Of a DNA stretch of 64,000 nt, positions 60,187-64,000 are shown in pieces (positions within the stretch are counted from its first letter, which is position 1; each line of letters starts with the position of its first letter). The position numbers and the translations under genes are program-made. This DNA comes from Lepidodermella squamata (lineage: Eukaryota > Gastrotricha): contig JBLDXI010000002.1 of assembly GCA_047495785.1 (NCBI GenBank), positions 1,860,001 through 1,924,000 of the forward strand. The letters run 5' to 3'. A model generated the notes under the pieces. It ran no database searches. It was not told the DNA's origin and saw only the letters and a list, made by a program, of their open reading frames with translations.

Positions 60187-61280
60187 GAAATCCATTTATG
60201 GGCTGTGGCCTGCGACATACATGGCAAGGTTTTTTAATTGCTGCCATTATTTACCTACCTGTAAATGCGCCACGGACAGCGACAATGTTGTCATGCTTCA
60301 AGCGCTCAAGTAATTTGTGCTGATGAAAAAATATCAATAAGCAAATACATTCGAAAAAGCTCATATGGTTATGCCGTACCTCTTCGCGGCTCAGTTTTAT
60401 GAGTTTCATTGCGACAGTCGCATCATCGCCACCTTCTTGTCCGTAAGTCCTTAGAATCACGTTCAGGTTGACAGCCTTAACCACGTAGTCAGCTAAATCC
60501 CCATCTTTCCGCCGACATAGCCATACAAAACCAAAACCTCCTTTTCCCAGTTGTTGAATTCTTTCAAATTCAGATATAGAGGTGAATTCAGCCGCCATGT
60601 CGGGTAAATGACGTATAGCTCTCTGATTCTTAAAACCTGCAACTAAAAAGCTGTGCTATTACAGGATTATTCTGTCCGCTGGCTTCAACCAAGCCGGGGA
60701 TTTCGGAACTCTAGCGAAGATAGATATCAAACGATGCGCCACACCTTGTTACACGTGGCACCAAAGTGGCACACTTCATCGATAGCGTCATCGGTTTAGG
60801 AATAAGGGGCAATTAGTGAGGTCCGCCAAGAAATTGTCCGCTGAACTCCAACGACGTAATTTTTTCAAGGTATTTGTTGGAAACTTCACCAAACATAATC
60901 GAACGGTGCTAGAATTTGGTAAAAAATTCTAGAAACATCTAAATGAGATAGGCTTCACTGACAGGTAGGCCGTTAGGTAGAAAAAAGTTGTTGAACTCGT
61001 ACCTGAAAAAATTGTACCCCTCCACGGTACTATGCGAATGACCGTGTGAATCGAGATTGATGGTGAAATTAGAATTTTCCGGTTTGTTGGTGAAAGTGCC
61101 AATGCATGCTGATGAAGCGCTGACGAGATCCGTATACGGAGCTCAATGCGCATCATCAGCATGTGAGCTATTTGAAGCCGACCGAAGGTGTCTCTATTGC
61201 AATTAAATTAACTAAGCTCTATACTCATGGCCGAATTTAGGGCTTGTTACGTGGTACTCTGTTACAAAAAACGGAATGTC

Positions 61281-61721
61281 TATTCGTACATAGTATGTAC
61301 GCGAAAATTGCTATTCGTACATAGTTTCGATATGCTTTTTTCTAAGATGAACGACATAATCAATTTTCATCCCATCGATCTAATTTTTTGTTTGCTGATA
61401 GCTGACCATCAGGCCTATCTCCCCTCAAAAAATCACCATTGGACCCCCTATGGTAGAGTTGCAAAATGGCATTATTTGAATTGTTTTTCCCGACCCTAGC
61501 GTGGATACTTTGAAAGATAATCTGACGAAATTTGACCACTAGATAGGCCTCACTTTACTGCATTTACCTGTGAAATTCCATGTTATCATCGTCAAATTTC
61601 GAATTTCCACATCCGTTTGAATAACTCTGAAAAATCGCGAAAAACTATGTAAGAATAGCAATTTCTGCGTACATAACTATGTACGTATAGCAATTTTCGC
61701 GTACATAGTTATGTACGAATA
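61281..61721. repeat. Inverted repeat with GTACATAGTTATGTAC motifs
   Basis: Left arm 61281-61325 (TATTCGTACATAGTATGTAC, then GCGAAAATTGCTATTC) is complementary to the right arm 61654-61721, which carries the unit twice. Each arm has internal near-palindromes around ACATAACTATGT. Likely the ends of a non-autonomous DNA transposon. Confidence 0.6.
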
Positions 61722-61756
61722 AGGGAATACTCTATGGCTAGCCATAGAGTAATGCT

Positions 61757-61924
61757 ATTCCTACATGCGCACTATCTGGAGCCACTTTTTGGGGTGTTAA
61801 AGGGTCATACCCCTGCGAAAATAGCGTAAAAATTGAAATAAAAAGTCCGCCTTAAAAAAATTAATTCAGCCATAGAGAAATTCAATTTCCCAATGGCAAA
61901 ATTTTACCATGCGCATGTAGGAAT
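61757..61924. repeat. 168 bp inverted-repeat element (ATTCCTACATGCGC ends)
   Basis: ATTCCTACATGCGC at 61757 and GCGCATGTAGGAAT ending at 61924. The right half (CCATAGAGAAATTCAATTTC) matches the right end of the copy-B nested insertion near 60040-60110, so it belongs to a dispersed family. A perfect 22 bp palindrome (61729-61750, core ATGGCTAGCCAT) lies just to its left. Confidence 0.55.
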
Positions 61925-62651
61925 ATGAGTTATGACCCTACAAAAAATATGGTTCAATCCGACATTACGACCTTCACTTGTTTCATTTGTAACCCCAACA
62001 TTATCTTTTTTTCTCGATTTTAGCATCACTAATTTTTCTATGAAAATGTGAAACCTCGAGTTACCCGGCCTATTGTCCGGCCTCTCTAGTCTTTTTTATT
62101 GAAATACTTCTGTGAATCCGAGTCTGATGTTCCGATGAGTAAATATTATTTCCCTTTATAAAAGTTTGCTGTAATAATTGCATGAAGCCCATGTCTGTCC
62201 TTGGAGGAATTGCGCTCAACTCAGAATCAATGATAATGGATCGATTTTTATCGAAAATGAGAGTGTAATAAAACCATAGGCTCCAGGTATGTTATTATTT
62301 GACCAAGAACGTCACAACCCTGCCTTTATTAAATGTGAAACAGAAGTTATAGCGGAAATCTCGCCACCATGTTTTCAAGTTTGATCTGCTCACGTGAAAA
62401 TTGCTATTTAACCACCGCAAAAATTATAATACAAAAAGTTCAAAAAAATGTCGATAAATTATTTAATAACGAATATTTACAAAATTATTAAATTATCGCC
62501 GAAAATATCCAGAATAAAAAGGAATCGCTCAACTTATTGGACCCTGAAATGGCATTTGATGCAGTGGAAGAAATTAAACTAAAAAAATTCAATGAAGTTT
62601 ATAAAATAAATAAAAATTTGGTAATATAAACGTGGAAATATTTGTTTATAG

Positions 62652-62804
62652 ACTGATGTTTCGAAAAACTATTCTCGAATGGTGTTCAGCATAGCATTCA
62701 AGCGAAAGCCCGACTACTACGTCGGCACTGTCATTTTGCCCGCCTTTGTGCTTTACGTCCTGCAACTGGTCGGACTCGCCGTCCCGCCGCACATGCCCGA
62801 TCAG
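62652..62804 (+). CDS. Cys-loop ligand-gated ion channel exon (pre-M1 and M1), orphan
   Basis: A 51-codon, phase-0 exon between TTTGTTTATAG and GTGTATAT. It codes NYSRMVFSIAFKRKPDYYVG, then a hydrophobic M1 helix (TVILPAFVLYVLQLVGLAV) and PPHMPDQ. Nicotinic-type receptors have the same order: F-x-I-x-F-x-R+P-x-Y-Y leading into M1. I see neither the ligand-binding exons upstream nor an M2 exon downstream to 64000. Either the introns are very long or this is a detached fragment. Confidence 0.65.
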
Positions 62805-63211
62805 GTGTATATTTTTTCGTCAGCTAATTCCATGTTGTGTCAGCTAATTCCAGTTTTCGTCAGAAATACCATTTTCTGTCAGAAATGACACTTTTTACAG
62901 CTAATTTAATATTTAATTTTAATTTTAATTTATAAGTGCTCTGTAACTCTATTTCCTGCCCATTTTCACGAAAATAACGTAGGAAAATGTTGACATCTTT
63001 TTTCAAAATTATTGGCTCTAATATGCTTTCGGATTTTTAATCGCACGACGTCTTAGTAGCACATTTTGGTAGTAAACACCTATAAACGATTGCTACTGTA
63101 GTTTTTCCGTGGCACTACGGTAAAACTACGGAAAAACTACGATAACACTACTGTAACCAGAACGGTAAAGAAATATCAACAAAATATGGATGGGATACCT
63201 TGAAAATCAAG
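62805..63211. other. AT-rich stretch, nothing recognised
   Basis: Contains a short CAGCTAATTCC/GTCAGAAAT repetition just after the receptor exon (62818-62885) and an ACTACGG-rich inverted cluster near 63100-63150. No gene. Confidence 0.4.
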
Positions 63212-63790
63212 TCACATGCTGTTTACAATTGAAGACGTGACTGTCTCGCCTGGGATTGAATGCTCAGTCCAAATCGATTCGACGCGACTGATCGCTTCAC
63301 TCAAGCCGCCGGCTACGAGAAAACTGGCTCCAGCTAGGTTATTTCGATGTTCGCAGTCGAAAACTATGAATCGACTTGGACTCTGAGCGATGATTGCCAA
63401 TGTTTCTAAATCCTTTGTCAGCAACAAAGCGGATGGTCGAAAAACAGCTTCGTTGAATTCTAAATCGTCTAACAAGGCTCATCCGGAGGCTTTTGTCGAT
63501 AGGGAGGGCGTTTTTGTAACGTTCCACTTCGTTGAGAATCTTATCAGGCGAGGCATCGCTCAGGTTCCAGAGTTTTCAGAGCGTGTTTTTAAAATTTCTT
63601 GCAGCAATGATAGCATGGGTTCAACGGTGAACAGGACGCCGATTGAGGTCTTGATTTTGGTTAGGAGGCGGAAACTAGTTTCGCAGGCCAGTAACATACT
63701 TGCCCACCTTGCACTGCCAATGTTCATCAGGCACTCGGTACATTCGACAATATTAGGCGATTCAACCGGCACAAATGAGGAGGCCATAAC
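63212..63790 (-). pseudogene. Decayed reading frame, family unknown
   Basis: Three successive open segments in different frames read on as one protein-like sequence: MASSFVPVESPNIVEC ... (63787 down to about 63565), NLSDASPDKILNEVERYKNA (about 63560-63480), and LLDDLEFNEAVFRPSALLL ... (63475 to 63212). The segments abut without introns, so two frameshifts are the simplest reading. I do not recognise the family. Compositional quality (Leu-rich, helical) suggests a former real gene; sequencing error is an alternative. Confidence 0.45.
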
Positions 63791-64000
63791 ATGAATTTAG
63801 GCTATGAAAGCGCTCTCATCTTTCACAGTTGATGGATAGGAGAATCCTTGAGGTCAAAACCTACTGTTCAACCTGGAAAAAGTATTAAACCTATAAGGAA
63901 AACTGCATCAGGAATGAGGGGAACTAAATCCTTTTCTTTCTCAGAACCCTCTTTGCCAAACCCCACATTTCACTTGTCACTTGTCTTGGCTAGGTATATG
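63791..64000. other. Right end of window, nothing recognised
   Basis: No coding, RNA or repeat feature could be supported. Confidence 0.4.

Larger units (their letters stand above)
53678..60598 (-). pseudogene. Kinase-pseudokinase-ankyrin gene, copy B, two frameshifts
   Basis: Exons map one-to-one onto copy A: complement of 53678..55985, 56038..56260, 57128..57153, 57206..57353, 57410..57668, 57855..57915, 57971..58343, 58456..58481, 58535..58667, 58737..59042, 60259..60319, 60380..60598. The N-lobe has GKGGFG and the C-lobe HRDIKPKN and DFG; the second domain again reads HRAIEPKN and GGFG, so its catalytic losses predate the duplication. Two breaks: an A-run in the first kinase has six instead of seven A (58925-58930), leading to a stop before HRD; and a 13 bp insertion near 54061 shifts the ankyrin frame to a stop at 54057, cutting the last three repeats or so. 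Either decay or sequencing/assembly error explains this. The exon near 59042 lacks one GAT codon relative to copy A. Confidence 0.8.
50974..60682. repeat. Segmental duplication copy B
   Basis: Direct repeat of 37393-47264. Carries disrupted versions of both genes. Copy-B-only changes: hAT at 51589-52431, Harbinger-like element at 56277-57085, insertion at about 59297-60112, a 1-base deletion near 58925-58930, a 13 bp insertion near 54061 and expanded, homogenised ankyrin repeats. Confidence 0.9.
60599..62651. other. Intergenic, repeat-rich, no gene
   Basis: Homology to copy A ends near 60682. The rest holds short inverted repeats (separate entries) and no supported coding frame; frames such as 61227-61499 cross repeat sequence and are not credible genes. 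Confidence 0.5.

Overview
This is animal (metazoan) nuclear DNA, AT-rich and gene-dense. Most introns are only about 50-60 bp and end in TTTYAG. The window codes for a voltage-gated sodium channel, a full neurobeachin, a MAB-21 protein, DESI1, galaxin-like secreted proteins and a Cys-loop receptor exon. A sodium channel argues against a nematode. I read a small-genome invertebrate of unknown phylum, probably one that uses spliced-leader trans-splicing, because many start codons sit just after an orphan 3' splice site.

Layout. 1-1761 (-): 5' part of a sodium channel. 2814-4207 (+): a probable ciliary/sperm protein with a consensus RFX X-box upstream. 8590-5973 (-): DESI1 followed 133 bp later by an Ig-domain membrane protein, an operon-like pair. 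9449-23541 (+): neurobeachin in nine exons; mab-21 lies on the opposite strand inside its largest intron, the arrangement known from vertebrate NBEA/MAB21L1. 24387-36708 (-): three tandem galaxin-like secreted protein genes built from phase-0 exons.

37393-60682 is a direct tandem segmental duplication. Copy A (37393-47264) and copy B (50974-60682) flank a 3.7 kb spacer full of transposons. Each copy carries, on the minus strand, a gene for a kinase-pseudokinase-ankyrin protein followed by a gene for a secreted beta-trefoil-like protein. Copy A of both genes is intact. Copy B has a hAT element in the secreted-protein gene, and two frameshifts plus homogenised ankyrin repeats in the kinase gene. 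Because each copy serves as the empty site for the other, insertions can be defined to the base: hAT and Harbinger-like in B; piggyBac-like and a 199 bp MITE in A.

60683-64000 holds repeats, an orphan exon of a Cys-loop receptor (+) and a decayed reading frame (-). The most interesting object is the kinase-pseudokinase-ankyrin family: an active NEK-like kinase, a second kinase domain that has lost both catalytic aspartates, and about 19 ankyrin repeats, duplicated together with a secreted-protein gene. All exon joins were made by eye from splice signals and reading-frame continuity.
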